From: Nemertoderma westbladi
Lineage: Eukaryota > Xenacoelomorpha > Nemertodermatida > Nemertodermatidae
Length of the DNA: 33,206 nt
Assembly (NCBI GenBank): GCA_032718475.1
Contig: JAUCBJ010001228.1
Span: 1 to 33,206 of the forward strand
Direction: 5' to 3'
The position numbers and the translations under genes were made by a program. Of this stretch, positions 1 to 9,863 are shown piece by piece (positions within the stretch are counted from its first letter, which is position 1; the number at the start of each line of letters is the position of its first letter). The notes beneath the pieces are model-generated. The model searched no databases, was not told the DNA's origin, and saw nothing but the letters and a program-made list of their open reading frames with translations.

Positions 1-2
1 TT

Positions 3-134
3 GCCCCTACTGCTGTCTATGTCCCACCAATTACTCCGACTGATGTCAGTCTCCCAGTAGTTGCCCCCACTGCTGTCTATATCCCCCCTCATACTGATAC
101 TGATGTCCCCGTTATCTCTATTGCTCCCTCTGAT
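3..134 (+). repeat. 60-bp in-frame coding repeat (Pro/Thr-rich)
   Basis: Two 60-base units (3-62 and 63-122) and the start of a third (123 on, GCTCCCTCTGAT) encode 20-residue units beginning APTAVYVPP, APTAVYIPP and APSDL. They sit at the 5' edge of exon 1 and continue out of the window. The unit length is a multiple of three, so gain or loss of units keeps the frame. Confidence 0.75.
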
Positions 135-3100
135 TTAAATACTTGTTCTCCTGCCAAGAAGGTCACCGACCTCATCGATGACTACTTCAGTGATTACATG
201 CCCAATGATGATGATGAATCAGCGATAGCGATACTTGAATCAATAGATCTTCAAGATGAAAACATTTCAGACTTATATATGAGACCACTTACAACCATTT
301 CACCATCTGCAATAGAGTCAGATCCATTTTCACTTGATATATTAGAAGACCTTGGCTGTGATGATTGTCGAGATAAAGACTGGGTACTTTCTGATGATGA
401 GATATCAGAATCTTGTGATGATGAGTACAATAAGAATGAAGAAATTATTAATCCCGGAGTAGGATGCTCTATTTCAAAGAAATCTAAAGTGAAGGCTAAG
501 TACTCAATGAATAAGGAATCAAGTGTTCAAATACCCTACACTAATAATGAAGGTGGTCGTAGTTATGATAAAAAGCAATACTGTTTTTATTGTAAACAGC
601 CGCAGTCAAAATTGCATAACCATTTGACACGAAAGCATTCAAATGAAGATTTTGTCATTCGCATCATGATAGCTGGTTCTTTAGCTGAAAAACATAGTCT
701 ACAGAGCAAGATTCGTAACCTTGGGGCTCATGTACACAATATTGAAGTTCTAGAAAAGAACCAAGGCACATTACAGGTTGTATATCGACATAGTAAGAGC
801 GTTTCAGAATCCCAATGTTATACTGTAGATAACTATGGCCCATGCCCTGTTTGTATGGGGTGGTATTTAAAAGGTGATCTTTGGCGCCATCGTTGCCCAT
901 TGCGTGATATAGGTAAAGAGTCTGGACATGGTTGTCTAGGAACAGGGAGGTGGTCCTATGAAAGTAAACTGCTCATACCCTGTATTGGAAGTCCATCAGA
1001 TCTATCCAAAACGGTGAAAGAGATTATATGTTCTATGAACAACGGCCCAGTTTCTTTTGCTGTAAGGTCAGATGCCTTAATATTGGAATTTGCTAAAAGG
1101 GAGTGCCATAAGAATGGCCATGATTACGACCGTAGAGGTTATATCAGAGATAAGTTGCGTGAACTTGGGCGTCTCTTGATACAATTGAGGGAATGCGAGA
1201 ACATTCCAAGGGCAAAGTTGCAGGATTTCATCATCCCGTCTAAACTAACAGTTATAGTGGATGCAGTATACAAGTTGGCTGGTTTTGATTCTTCGTCCAA
1301 CACCTTTCAGCATCCTTCCCTGGCATTGAAGCTGGGTCACTCTGTAAAGAAATGTGCAACACTATTGAAGGCTAGTTCAATTGAACTAAATGATACTGAT
1401 ACTATGGAGTCTGCGGACAACTTCCTATCACTGTGCACCATAAGATGGCCAATGTCAGTCTCAGGTCATGCACTACGTACCATTCAACAGAACAAGCGTA
1501 ATAAGCCACAATTGCTCCCATTAGTCAGCGACATTGTTAAACTAACTGAATATATTCAGCAAAGGATTCCAGAACATATGTCATTAATTGATAAGGAAAT
1601 TCAAATTAAACAAAGTTGGCAATCCCTTAATGAGCTTGTACTTGCGTACTTAATTATCTTTAACAGACGTAGACAAGGAGAGGTATCGAAAATTAAGGTT
1701 GATGACTTTAGTAAACGTCATCATGTAAATGAGGTGTCAGATGACAATAGCCACTTGGGTGTTCTCGAACAGAACATGTGTCGACTCTTTCAAGTAATGG
1801 AGATTGTTGGTAAATGTGGTCGTACTGTACCAGTTCTTTTAAATGGTAAAACCATCGGAGCTATCGAGTGTTTGTTGAAGTATCGAGAGGAAGTTGGCGT
1901 TAATAGCACGAATGAATATCTCTTTGCTCGTGCGAACTATGGTAGTGTTTCCCACATCCGAGGATATGATGCTCTGCACAGCCTTGTTTCTGTTGTCAAC
2001 CTCACAAATCCAAAGGCTATGACATCTACGAAGTTACGTAAGCATATTGCCACAAGTGTGGCTATGCTAAATCTTAGCGAACAAGACCTCGAGCTGTTGG
2101 CAGGTTTTATGGGCCACGACATACGCGTTCATCGAGAGTTTTACCGCTTACCTGATAAAGTCCAGAGGGTAACCAAGTTATCCAAGCTGTTCATGGTAAT
2201 GGAGAAGGGCAACCTGGCTGAATTTAAAGGGCGTAATCTGGAGGATATCCTGAATGATAATTCTATAGGTGAGTGTGTCTATTTAATATTTATCTAGGTA
2301 TCTTATCTGTAGGTAAGAGGGGGGGGGGGGGGGGGGTCCAGCGCAATCAAAATGGGGTAAATCGAAGCAAATAACAGCTGATTACTCCCAACAATGAATC
2401 TGTAACCTGTTCTATTGATTGGGTTTATTGTTTTGGTTGGAATAACGTGCGACTTTAATCTGCATCCCTAAATTGATAATTTAACATGAAGGAGAAAATT
2501 AAATTTGGCGAGATGGGATTTCAACTTACAATTTCTGGGTTATGTATTATCTTTCCATTCCTACATTTTACAATAATTTTCATTGTTTTCATTTATAGAC
2601 CACCTTATGGACAATTCAGATTCTGATTCTGACGTCGAACCTGTTACTCAAATAGAAGGTTATGATCAAGTTGCTGCTGCTGTTCAAATTGGTGTTGATG
2701 GGATTGATGATCATAGGAGTATTGGTCGGCCATCCCCTACTTCATCCACGAGCAGAGCTATTGGCATATCGAATTTTGAAAATACAGGTTAAGAATAAAA
2801 TTTATAATGTATATTTAATGACAAATAATTAAGTTAATATTCATAGGTCGAATAATCGAATCGAAGTCGAAATTGTTTACTTGAGTCGAATCGAAATTGT
2901 GCTGAATCGAATCGAAATCGAATCGAAAAATATATGGGAAATCGAAGACGAAAAATTGCTTTCGATTCGATTCGATGCAAGTCCCTGCCCTGAGGTCGAT
3001 AAAATGAGTACCAGTTAAATAACTGGGAGCAATTCTTAGGATAGGAGTAGCGTCCACCCCTACCTTCGGGTATCCTCAGGCTTCAGCCGACTATTTTGTG

Positions 3101-3849
3101 CTTAAAAGCTGAACTTTTATTAATAACATGAAAATTTTAGGTATTCATGTCTTATTCTTTTTAAAAATTCCCCGTTTTGATAATAGAAAATAATGTCAAT
3201 TAACATAACTTTTTTCAATGAAATTCACCGTCATTGTTTTTATCGAAACGGTAACATTATATTAATGAATAATTATTTTACTCTATGGGAAATTAACTTT
3301 ATTTGTACTGTTGCTGTAAAGAATTCAGCATCTTGTACTTTAGCCAAGAACAAGAAGAGTACTGCTTGTTTGTATAAAGAGTAGTAGTGTGCAATAAATT
3401 GCTTTGTATGGTGTGTTATACTTATTTAATTCCATAATATTAATATTTCATTCATGTTACAATGCTACATTGTAAGCAACTTATTAGAAATTAAATAGAA
3501 AAATGGCACATTTTGGCATTAAATATTGTAATCATATTATTGTGCTTATGGTATCCTAAACGTGATAAAGTGATAACGTTAATTATTCACATCTATCTTT
3601 TTTTATTCAGTACCGGTACGCAAACCAATAATAAAAAGACCCTGGACCATGGCGGAATCAAAGACCTTGACGAATCTTAATGGAATTCAGGAGATGCTTT
3701 TACTTGAAAAGCTACCAGGTAAAGATCCTCTGGAAAAGTTAATAATTGAAAATCCCGTGCTAAGTGGTAGAACATGGCGAAATGTCAAAGACTATTATCG
3801 GAACAATCGGAAGAAAATCTTAGAAGAGCTATCAGTGAAAAACAACTAA
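3..3849 (+). CDS. C2H2-finger / tyrosine-recombinase-like protein, 3 exons, 5' partial
   Basis: The frame is open from base 3, before the first in-frame Met at 198, so the gene starts outside the window. Exons are 3-2268, 2599-2787 and 3611-3849 with GT-AG borders, and both junctions keep the frame in phase 1. Residue numbers count from Met198. The order is an acidic Ser/Asp-rich N-terminus, a C2H2 finger (C129, C132, H142, H147), a second CxxC...HxxxC finger near 215-236, and a C-terminal tyrosine-recombinase-like domain. In that domain R492 (RRRQGE), R614 (KLRKH), H640 (GHD) and Y649 (EFYRL) line up with the family's R-R-H-Y set, while the box II H is replaced by T. Exon 3 adds a short module ending in an SGRTWRNVKDYYRNN-type motif, which I recall at the C-terminus of animal homologues. 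Such genes are probably captured Crypton-type recombinases. Whether it cuts DNA or only binds it cannot be told. Confidence 0.8.
2319..2336 (+). repeat. G18 homopolymer in intron 1
   Basis: An uninterrupted run of 18 G lies 50 bases after the exon 1 donor. It is one of several long G or C runs in the window. Confidence 0.9.
2599..2787 (+). CDS. Exon 2 of the recombinase-like gene
   Basis: A T-rich tract ending in ATTTATAG precedes the exon and CAG|GTTAAG follows it. It is 189 bases and enters and leaves in phase 1, so it is a symmetric exon that could be skipped without breaking the frame. It encodes an acidic, Ser/Asp-rich linker beginning DHLMDNSDSDSD, with no recognisable fold. It joins exon 1 at ...CTATAG|GTGAGT (donor at 2269-2270). 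If the first intron is retained, translation stops at 2297. Confidence 0.7.
2847..2977. repeat. TCGAA-type simple repeat in intron 2
   Basis: Degenerate CGAAT/CGAAA pentamers run through most of the tract. The last stretch (about 2960-2977) carries the same units in the opposite orientation (TTCGATTCGATTCGATG), giving a loose inverted repeat around an AT-rich centre. It lies inside intron 2 of the recombinase-like gene. Confidence 0.75.
3611..3849 (+). CDS. Exon 3 of the recombinase-like gene, C-terminal domain
   Basis: The acceptor TTTTATTCAG ends at 3610. Reading in phase from exon 2 gives VPVRKPIIKRPWT and then continues through the Met codon at 3649 to the TAA at 3847-3849. The 'KRPWT...LPGKDPLEKLI...PVLSGRTW' arrangement matches the tail of animal homologues of this recombinase-like family as I remember them, which supports splicing rather than a separate 66-aa gene. 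It is rich in Lys and Leu and probably helical. No polyadenylation signal is evident close by. Confidence 0.7.
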
Positions 3850-3863
3850 AACACAAGTAGCTG

Positions 3864-4099
3864 ACAAAAAGTACATCGTTTTGTTAACCCAAAACAATGC
3901 TTGTTGACACAGACATTTATTTTCGTTATCGAAGCGGGGAACATAACTGAATTCATATTATTAAAGTTAATCATATGGAAGGAGAGTATATGAGCAACGA
4001 CTCCCGGTTAGATCTAAATGTAGGGCGTGGCGTGGATGAGATGAACTTTCAGGAGTTGCTTAATTAACATTTAATTAAATTAAACGTCTGCTTTACGTT
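3864..4099 (+). repeat. 236-bp direct repeat, copy 1
   Basis: This is base-for-base identical to 5886-6121 (offset 2022). The identity starts at ACAAAAAGTACATCG and ends at GCTTTACGTT, with different bases on both sides of each copy. It begins 15 bases after the stop codon of the recombinase-like gene. No ORF of note lies within it. It carries one diverged copy of the CGGGGA motif (CGAAGCGGGGA at 3930-3940). Confidence 0.95.
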
Positions 4100-4253
4100 C
4101 ATATTTTGTAGTAACTACTGTGCATATTTGTTGTATTTTGTTTTAATATACAAATGTTTTATTTGTATTGTATTTTGTATTGTGCAGTAAACTATGTACT
4201 AAGTTGTGAATAGATAAGGCATTATAATACATCATTATGTCGGGATACAGTAA
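4100..4253. other. AT-rich spacer, possible seed of the minisatellite
   Basis: No gene is seen. The first bases (CATATTTTGTAGTA, 4100-4113) resemble the minisatellite unit, suggesting the array grew from local sequence. Confidence 0.5.
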
Positions 4254-5885
4254 ATTTTGTAGTACTGATTACCAGTTGTTCGTATTTTGTAGTACGGATT
4301 ACCAGTTGTTCGTATTATGTAGTACGGATTACCAGTTGTTCGTATTATGTAGTACTGATTACCAGTTGTTCGTATTATGTAGTACTGCTTACCAGTTGTT
4401 CGTATTTTGTAGTACGGATTACCAGTTGTTCGTATTTTGTAGTACGGATTACCAGTTGTTCGTATTATGTAGTACTGATTACCAGTTGTTCGTATTATGT
4501 AGTACTGCTTACCAGTTGTTCGTATTTTGTAGTACGGATTACCAGTTGTTCGTATTATATAGTACTGATTACCAGTTGTTCGTATTATGTAGTACGGATT
4601 ACCAGTTGTTCGTATTTTGTAGTACTGATTACCAGTTGTTCATATTATGTAGTACTGATTACCAGTTGTTCGTATTATGTAGTACTGATTACCAGTTGTT
4701 CGTATTTTGTAGTACGGATTACCAGTTGTTCGTATTTTGTAGTACTGATTACCAGTTGTTCGTATTTTGTAGTACTGATTACCAGTTGTTCATATTATGT
4801 AGTACTGATTACCAGTTGTTCGTATTATGTAGTACTGATTACCAGTTGTTCGTATTTTGTAGTACTGATTACCAGTTGTTCATATTATGTAGTACTGATT
4901 ACCAGTTGTTCGTATTATGTAGTACTGATTACCAGTTGTTCGTATTTTGTAGTACGGATTACCAGTTGTTCGTATTTTGTAGTACTGATTACCAGTTGTT
5001 CGTATTTTGTAGTACTGATTACCAGTTGTTCATATTATGTAGTACTGATTACCAGTTGTTCGTATTATGTAGTACTGATTACCAGTTGTTCGTATTTTGT
5101 AGTACGGATTACCAGTTGTTCGTATTTTGTAGTACTGATTACCAGTTGTTCATATTATGTAGTACTGATTACCAGTTGTTCGTATTATGTAGTACTGATT
5201 ACCAGTTGTTTTATTTTGTAGTACTGATTACCAGTTGTTCATATTATGTAGTACTGATTACCAGTTGTTCGTATTATGTAGTACTGATTACCAGTTGTTC
5301 GTATTTTGTAGTACGGATTACCAGTTGTTCGTATTTTGTAGTACTGATTACCAGTTGTTCGTATTTTGTAGTACTGATTACCAGTTGTTCATATTATGTA
5401 GTACTGATTACCAGTTGTTCATATTATGTAGTACTGATTACCAGTTGTTTTATTTTGTAGTACTGATTACCAGTTGTTCGTATTATGTAGTACTGATTAC
5501 CAGTTGTTCGTATTTTGTAGTACGGATTACCAGTTGTTCGTATTTTGTAGTACTGATTACCAGTTGTTCGTATTTTGTAGTACTGATTACCAGTTGTTCA
5601 TATTATGTAGTACTGATTACCAGTTGTTCGTATTATGTAGTACTGATTACCAGTTGTTTTATTTTGTAGTACTGATTACCAGTTGTTCGTATTATGTAGT
5701 ACTGATTACCAGTTGTTTTATTTTGTAGTACTGATTACCAGTTGTTCGTATTATGTAGTACTGATTACCAGTTGTTTTATTTTGTAGTACTGATTACCAG
5801 TTGTTCGTATTATATAGTACTGATTACCAGTTGTTCGTATTTTGTAGTACTGATTACCAGTTGTTCGTATTTTGTAGTACTGATT
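4254..5885 (+). repeat. 30-bp minisatellite, about 54 units
   Basis: The unit is AGTACTGATTACCAGTTGTT followed by CGTATTTTGT, with recurring variants at four positions (T/G in GTAC[T/G]G, A/C in G[A/C]TT, G/A after TTC, and TTTT/TTAT). A one-base-shorter form (TTGTTTTATTTTGT) appears from about 5210 onward and shifts the frame. Variant order recurs in blocks of about 5 and 8 units, indicating higher-order structure. The long ORF here (4237-5460) is a by-product of a stop-free 30-base unit and would only encode a repeated decapeptide (CSTDYQLFVF). Confidence 0.95.
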
Positions 5886-6121
5886 ACAAAAAGTACATCG
5901 TTTTGTTAACCCAAAACAATGCTTGTTGACACAGACATTTATTTTCGTTATCGAAGCGGGGAACATAACTGAATTCATATTATTAAAGTTAATCATATGG
6001 AAGGAGAGTATATGAGCAACGACTCCCGGTTAGATCTAAATGTAGGGCGTGGCGTGGATGAGATGAACTTTCAGGAGTTGCTTAATTAACATTTAATTAA
6101 ATTAAACGTCTGCTTTACGTT
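5886..6121 (+). repeat. 236-bp direct repeat, copy 2
   Basis: Identical to 3864-4099. It is joined directly to the last minisatellite unit on its left and to unique sequence (TAGGATTAATG) on its right. Together with copy 1 it defines a 2022-bp tandem-duplication register with the minisatellite inside. Confidence 0.95.
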
Positions 6122-6708
6122 TAGGATTAATGTTTTGTGGACATTTAGCTATTGAACTGTTATGAAACGGTTGGAAAATTTATTTTTTTGAAACTTTTTC
6201 CCTAACCGAAGACAAGATAGTCTATAACGTTAGATTAGCGTAATTAACGTAAATTTTTGCAGCGTCTTATGTAACTGAATTTTCTAATTAACCATAGTAG
6301 TGTGCTCACCTAACCCTGAGTTGGGAAACCGCAAGTTTGTATCTATTGTGGTTTTATTGACTTCAATTATATCGTATTTTTTTCAAAAACAAGTTCCCCT
6401 GGAAACTTTTTTTTCACATGATGAGACCCCTAGGGCACACGATGCGTCCTGGTCCTTATACATACATGCAAAATTTAAGGACACTTTTAAAGATATGATT
6501 TTGCTGGAATAAAAAATACAACATGAGGAAAAGTGCACATATGTACAGTATACACCATCTCTGCAAACGAAGGAAAATTGTTTTATTAGAGTTGATTTTC
6601 ATTAGCTTCGTACATATTGGAACAGTTTTTGAACATATTAATATGTTTAATTAAAATACATGTAATTAGCCATGCATTTCTACTAACAAAATAAAGGCAC
6701 AACATTTT
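6122..6708. other. No gene seen
   Basis: AT-rich sequence with short homopolymers. The only ORF (6300-6512) has no recognisable domain and no splice context, and is probably chance. Confidence 0.5.
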
Positions 6709-7155
6709 CAAACCGGGGAGCGACACATTCAATTATTGGTTTATGGAAATTTGCGACATATGTAGAGGTACCGGTAATCTACTTAGTTCTTACTAGGCGG
6801 GATAGTAGCAAACCGGGGACTGTCACACTCCGTTATTGGCTTCGTATAATTTTTCACCTACGATTTTGCGACATCTAGCGGCGAATATTACAAAGCGGGG
6901 AGCACGGATATTTTTCACACAAAGCGGGGACCATAAATTCCGATACACTCCACATTCATAGACACACCAAGTTCGCTTCATAAACACAAACCGGGGATGA
7001 TATAAAATAAAATTATATTTATAAAAAATGACGTCATACTGATTATATTTGACCTCCTTAATATGATTATAGACGTCTTACAAACCGGGGAGCTCCCCGG
7101 TTTGCAATCGCTCCCCGCTTTGCGGGTCAAAAGTACAGTATGTCTCCCCGGTTTG
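6709..7155. repeat. Cluster of CAAASCGGGGA motifs
   Basis: Nine exact copies of CAAA[C/G]CGGGGA lie in 450 bp: plus strand at 6709, 6809, 6891, 6920, 6987 and 7081; minus strand ending at 7104, 7122 and 7155. The first two are exactly 100 bp apart and are followed by related sequence (ATTATTGG, then TTTGCGACAT), so part of the cluster is a degenerate tandem repeat of about 100 bp. Two diverged copies occur in the 236-bp repeats (3930-3940, 5952-5962). Confidence 0.85.
7081..7104. repeat. 24-bp perfect palindrome
   Basis: CAAACCGGGG, AGCT, CCCCGGTTTG: two motifs of the cluster meet head-to-head with no mismatch, forming a dyad. It could be a dimer-binding site or the remnant of an inverted repeat junction. 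Confidence 0.9.
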
Positions 7156-7168
7156 CACCATCCGGCAG

Positions 7169-7169
<1 letters not shown>

Positions 7170-7240
<71 letters not shown>
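7170..7240. repeat. (CA)n microsatellite
   Basis: About 34 CA dinucleotides without interruption. Open frames across it on both strands are artefacts of the repeat. Confidence 0.97.
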
Positions 7241-7242
<2 letters not shown>

Positions 7243-8153
7243 CCTCGCACCTACCGGTAGCCGGCGGTTGTATCAGAGTTTAACTACCAGTAGCTAGCTG
7301 ATTTTACTACATATACCAACAACGCTAAACTGTAGAATGGCAGAATGGCCACGACAGCAACCATAGCTCTTTAGCGTTACCGGTACCGTACTTACTAATA
7401 ATAAAATTAAATTAAGTCGACATGGGGGTTCGTGAATGCAGCATTAGAGGAGGCCCACCTAACAATAGGCTTACTGGTACCGGCACCATAGCACTCTTGT
7501 ACCTGTATACTTGGATAGCGCAAGAGCATGCTGGTTTCTTTGATTAAAGGATTAGGCTATTACACTTGAATGCTTCCAATTTTCTGTTTACAACTTTAAT
7601 TGGTCTAATCTACATTACTGTGTGCTACTGTTGCATAGGTAAGCCTATACAGCTATAGTTAACTTTATGCGGCTCCTTTTCGAATGTTGACCCAATATGC
7701 TTTACGGTTAACCTTTAGAACACACGGATAGGCACACAATCATTTGTTAGACATATAGGCCTAATGACAACGGTACTCCTCAACTGAAAGCCCTCCACCA
7801 CATTGATACAATAGGTATGGTTAGGCATCGGTAGCGCTATAGGCCCTATAAAATCCCCTCGCACTCTGTTACTCTAGCTGATACAATAGGTGTGGTTTGA
7901 GGTATAACTATATAAAATCCACCACATTCTCTGGTTACTAACATTCACTCTATGTTAACGATCCTATATAAAACATAGTTAGTTAGTTTATTTTATTTAT
8001 TTATGCGTCCGCTTTTTAAGTTAAATTACATATAATATAGACATACACAGACCGGTAACATTTAGGTCTACTTTACAGCTTTATAAATGCAGAAATGAGT
8101 ATGAGTGTACGGGTGTACAGGTGTAGGCCTACTAGTTAGATAGCAGTATCCAT
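7241..8153. other. No gene seen; ACCGGT- and AGGCCTA-rich
   Basis: Unique-looking AT-rich sequence with no ORF of note. Short palindromes such as TACCGGTA and TAGGCCTA recur here and in the next kilobase. Confidence 0.5.
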
Positions 8154-8582
8154 CTATGAAAAATGTTGATGATTACCGGTAGGCCTATTATTATTATTAC
8201 AGGTAGGCGTTGCTAGTTTAATTTCTTTCCAAATAGTCTCCATCGGTTCTGGTATAGTTGCAGCGGTCTCTGTTTCCCAATTCTCTTGTAGTGGTATTAA
8301 TTCGTTTTGATTACCGGTAACTTCTTCTTCTTCTTCCGTTCCTGGATTTATTCTTATGTTCAAAGTAAAGTTTTTTGTTGTTTCTAACTTTGTAACACCG
8401 TGTTTGTGATTGATGATATTGGTAAATCCGATTTCAAATTTTTTATTAATGTATCTGATTTCCAAATCAGATACGTTTGAGGATGACACAAAAGTATCCT
8501 CACTCTCAAAATCGAACTTTATGCTGCTTTTCAACGACCGGTTGTTGATATAGGCGAAATATATATATATATCATATATCAT
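8154..8582 (-). CDS. Hypothetical ORF, 142 aa, doubtful
   Basis: Not recognised. The first 12 or so residues come from a TATATA tract, so the Met at 8582 is a poor start. The rest is hydrophilic, with Phe/Ile-rich beta-like segments (about 22-80), a run of five Glu near residue 84-88 and an acidic C-terminal part. It points the same way as the pPolB block to its right but is separated from it by about 720 bases without genes. It could be an outlying gene of that block, an exon or a chance frame. Confidence 0.25.
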   Translation of the reverse strand: MIYDIYIYFAYINNRSLKSSIKFDFESEDTFVSSSNVSDLEIRYINKKFEIGFTNIINHKHGVTKLETTKNFTLNIRINPGTEEEEEVTGNQNELIPLQENWETETAATIPEPMETIWKEIKLATPTCNNNNRPTGNHQHFS

Positions 8583-9305
8583 CTATATATATCATCTTCT
8601 TGCTGTCTCAGGTTAGTTTATATATATAGTCTACTAAGGGTAACAGACAGGGTGGATACAGTATACCGGTATTTTTATTTTTTTTCTTATTTTGGTTAAC
8701 AAAATTATAGGTCATTGTTTGAAAATTGAGTTTATATATATTTTTGTAGGGGGTCGCAGATGTTTACATTACAAAATTCACATAGTTAACAAAATGTAGA
8801 ACATAAACCTTTCCCATGCGGATTAGCGATATATGCTCTGTTCATTGTTCTATTCTGAATGTAGGGAGATGCATAGCGGATGTTTTAATAATAATATGTG
8901 CCTGTATACAGACTAGTAACAGATAGGATGGCGTCGTCTTTGACTATGAATACCAGCACATACCCCTAATTTTTTTCTCACTGAGCTTAGCGTTGCCTGC
9001 TGTACACATGCACACTCATAAGTAACAGATGCGCTATAGTAGCTCACCCGTGAGCAACAATGCTTAGTTAGCTAGCTAGCTAGCTACGGCTGCTGAGTAT
9101 ACTATGCCTACTTGAGTGTTACAGGCAATCGCTCTACTGAAGTTAGTTAGTTAATTTTCCATCAAACTAGTTGTTGATTTAAAAAAAAATATTCATAAAT
9201 TTCTTCTCCCTCCAATTTAATATATATATATATATATTTTACAGTAAAAATCTCCACCACCACCAAACAGCATCAACAATAAATTTCACTCACACTAATT
9301 ATATT
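8583..9305. other. No gene seen; short TA and GCTA repeats
   Basis: AT-rich, with (TA)n near 9221-9236 and a GCTAGCTA tract near 9067-9086. It separates the hypothetical ORF from the TBP-like gene. No inverted copy of the sequences at the right side of the virus-like block was found here by eye. Confidence 0.5.
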
Positions 9306-9863
9306 TTACATCAAAAACAATAATAAATTATTAACCAGTTTGATGAATATAGGATAATATATATGAAATTTAAACGGGGAACACATTAATGTACATTTAC
9401 CAGTGTAGAAACAGCAAACAACAACAATATTATTTATTCTGACTTTACAGTTATTGAATATTTCAGGGTCGTATGAAATTTCTAGTTTAACATTATCAAA
9501 TATAACATAAAACCCGATATTGTTTATAAGTAACCTATAAATTACAGTATCGATACTAAAAATATAAGTACACAAATTGATTGATTTAAAAATCAAATTA
9601 ATGTTTGTTTTTTCTAATATATGTTTTTTCACTTTATTAAAATTATATTTTCTACCGAGAATTGTTATTCGTCCATTTGTAAATATTAATATAGTTGCAC
9701 CAAATACCTTATATATAAACTGATTAGGTTTGAGTACAATTTTACCATTCAATTGATTTTTTAATTCTTTTAAATTAAGTCCAAAAATAATCTGCTTACA
9801 ACTTATATTTTTATTTACTATTTGATAATTCATCATCAACACCGTCGTCTTTTGGTTCTTCAT
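9306..9863 (-). CDS. TATA-binding-protein-like two-lobed protein
   Basis: 185 aa from Met at 9863, but the tandem Met at 9836 and 9833 (residues 10-11) are likelier starts because they shorten the overlap with the polymerase frame. Two TBP-type half motifs are visible: ATILIFTNGRITILG at residues 56-70, and YDPEIF at 131-136 followed by VVVCCFYTGKCTLMCS at 147-162. The first half motif and the YxPExF box are 61 residues apart, about the distance in cellular TBP as I recall it. The second Gly-Lys falls about 25 residues after the Tyr, as expected for lobe 2. It overlaps the last codons of the pPolB frame on the same strand, so it was probably cotranscribed or read from a promoter inside the polymerase gene. 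The inferred role is promoter recognition for the element's own genes. The call rests on motif spacing by eye. Divergence is high, and an unrelated beta-rich protein remains possible. Confidence 0.6.
   Translation of the reverse strand: MKNQKTTVLMMNYQIVNKNISCKQIIFGLNLKELKNQLNGKIVLKPNQFIYKVFGATILIFTNGRITILGRKYNFNKVKKHILEKTNINLIFKSINLCTYIFSIDTVIYRLLINNIGFYVIFDNVKLEISYDPEIFNNCKVRINNIVVVCCFYTGKCTLMCSPFKFHIYYPIFIKLVNNLLLFLM

Noticed and set aside
4237-5460. 407-aa plus-strand ORF
   Set aside because: It is produced by the 30-bp minisatellite, whose length is a multiple of three and whose unit lacks stops in one frame.
4254-5885. CRISPR-like array of 30-bp repeats
   Set aside because: The units are contiguous with no unique spacers, and the genome is eukaryotic.
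6978-7260. ORFs on both strands across the CA repeat
   Set aside because: They are poly(Thr-His) and poly(Cys-Val) artefacts of the microsatellite.
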